NCBI GenBank assembly: GCA_024228935.1
Contig: JAAESX010000210.1
Location: 1 to 64,000, forward strand
Length of the DNA stretch: 64,000 bases
Reading direction: 5' to 3'
Origin: Pseudomonadota bacterium
GTDB taxonomy: Bacteria > Myxococcota_A > UBA796 > CAJQPC01
The translations under genes and the position numbers were made by a program. This document shows, one piece after another, positions 63,834 through 64,000 of this stretch (its first letter is position 1; every line of letters begins with the position of its first letter). The notes below the pieces were generated by a model that was not told the origin of the DNA, did no database searches, and saw only the letters and a program-made list of their open reading frames with translations.

Positions 63834-64000
63834 CCTCAGCGCGAGATCCATCCGGTAGACGGTCCCGTCTCCCGGCGTCGTTCCGATGGTGTCGAGCCCG
63901 AATCGTTTCAGACGTCTCTTCACGGCGTCCTCCACTTCGGCTGGACAGTCGACCGTTCGCACGAACTCGGGCCGGTCCCGGTCGTCCACGCGCAGGTCGA
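63831..64000 (-). CDS. C-terminal end of an unidentified protein (partial)
   Basis: The frame enters from the right edge and ends at TAG 63831. The 55 visible residues include FVRTVDCPAEVEDAVKRRL, RFGLDTIGTTPGDGTVYRMDL. The 5' part lies beyond the window. Codon use fits coding sequence, and it is followed by the YceI gene on the same strand with 9 bases between. No family can be named from so short a piece. Confidence 0.55.
   Translation of the reverse strand, partial: DLRVDDRDRPEFVRTVDCPAEVEDAVKRRLKRFGLDTIGTTPGDGTVYRMDLALR

Overview
The window is about 64 kb of very GC-rich DNA, tightly packed with genes on both strands. Short overlaps (ATGA, GTGA, TGATG, TTGA) and GTG/TTG starts are frequent. 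The gene set suggests a Myxococcota or other former-deltaproteobacterial predator or gliding-type lineage. The indicators are many secreted lipoproteins with very short signal peptides, FG-GAP and MopE-type DxDxDG metal-binding proteins, a right-handed beta-helix protein with a MYXO-CTERM-like tail, a kinase fused to a formylglycine-enzyme-like domain, an ECF sigma/FecR operon, M16 peptidase pairs and sulfatases. I see no tRNA, rRNA, CRISPR array, transposase, phage or plasmid gene. This assignment is inference from gene style, not from a marker tree.

Layout. 0-4.3 kb: minus-strand genes for a broken Tat-exported protein, a membrane metallophosphoesterase, a TGS1-like methyltransferase and a PP2C phosphatase, the last divergent from a winged-helix AAA ATPase (4.3-6 kb). 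6.5-12.3 kb: a PaaZ/BoxD-type aldehyde dehydrogenase, an anchored exported protein and an inactive/active M16 pair. 12.3-16.9 kb: metH with its SahR-like ArsR-methyltransferase regulator and a perfect 24-bp operator. 16.9-23 kb: a lipoprotein, a frameshifted glycosidase, and an operon of a Pro-Glu-repeat surface protein, ECF sigma, FecR and an FG-GAP lipoprotein. 23.5-29.5 kb: hemF, an MFS carrier, YceI, an rRNA-type N2-guanine methyltransferase and a beta-helix surface protein. 29.5-35.2 kb: an EEP lipoprotein, a barrel-like protein, a broken 2OG-Fe oxygenase, and a repeat protein/HD-domain pair that share an N-terminal module. 35.4-41.8 kb: a lipoprotein island with three tandem paralogues and a LEA-type lipoprotein, then alpha/beta hydrolases. 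41.9-49 kb: sulfatase and MopE/FG-GAP proteins, then a SCO1/TPR/sulfatase-like operon. 49-53 kb: a GT-C-like membrane protein, PAP2 phosphatase and CDP-alcohol phosphotransferase. 53-56.8 kb: a kinase-FGE gene and a heavily broken sigma-54 activator, then an RlmD-type methyltransferase. 56.8-64 kb: two paralogous membrane proteins flanking an SGNH hydrolase, another membrane protein and a second YceI.

Most unusual signals. (1) A family of about 51-bp tandem repeats with a CGAG...CGGTC motif occurs at four loci, each just beyond a gene 3' end. Several units have palindromic cores, with base pairs that change in a compensating way. (2) Several starts have a TAnnnT box 6-7 bases upstream, consistent with leaderless mRNAs. 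(3) A 24-bp operator lies in front of the methionine-synthase operon. (4) Many single-base frameshifts fall at homopolymers, so several 'pseudogenes' here may be assembly errors.
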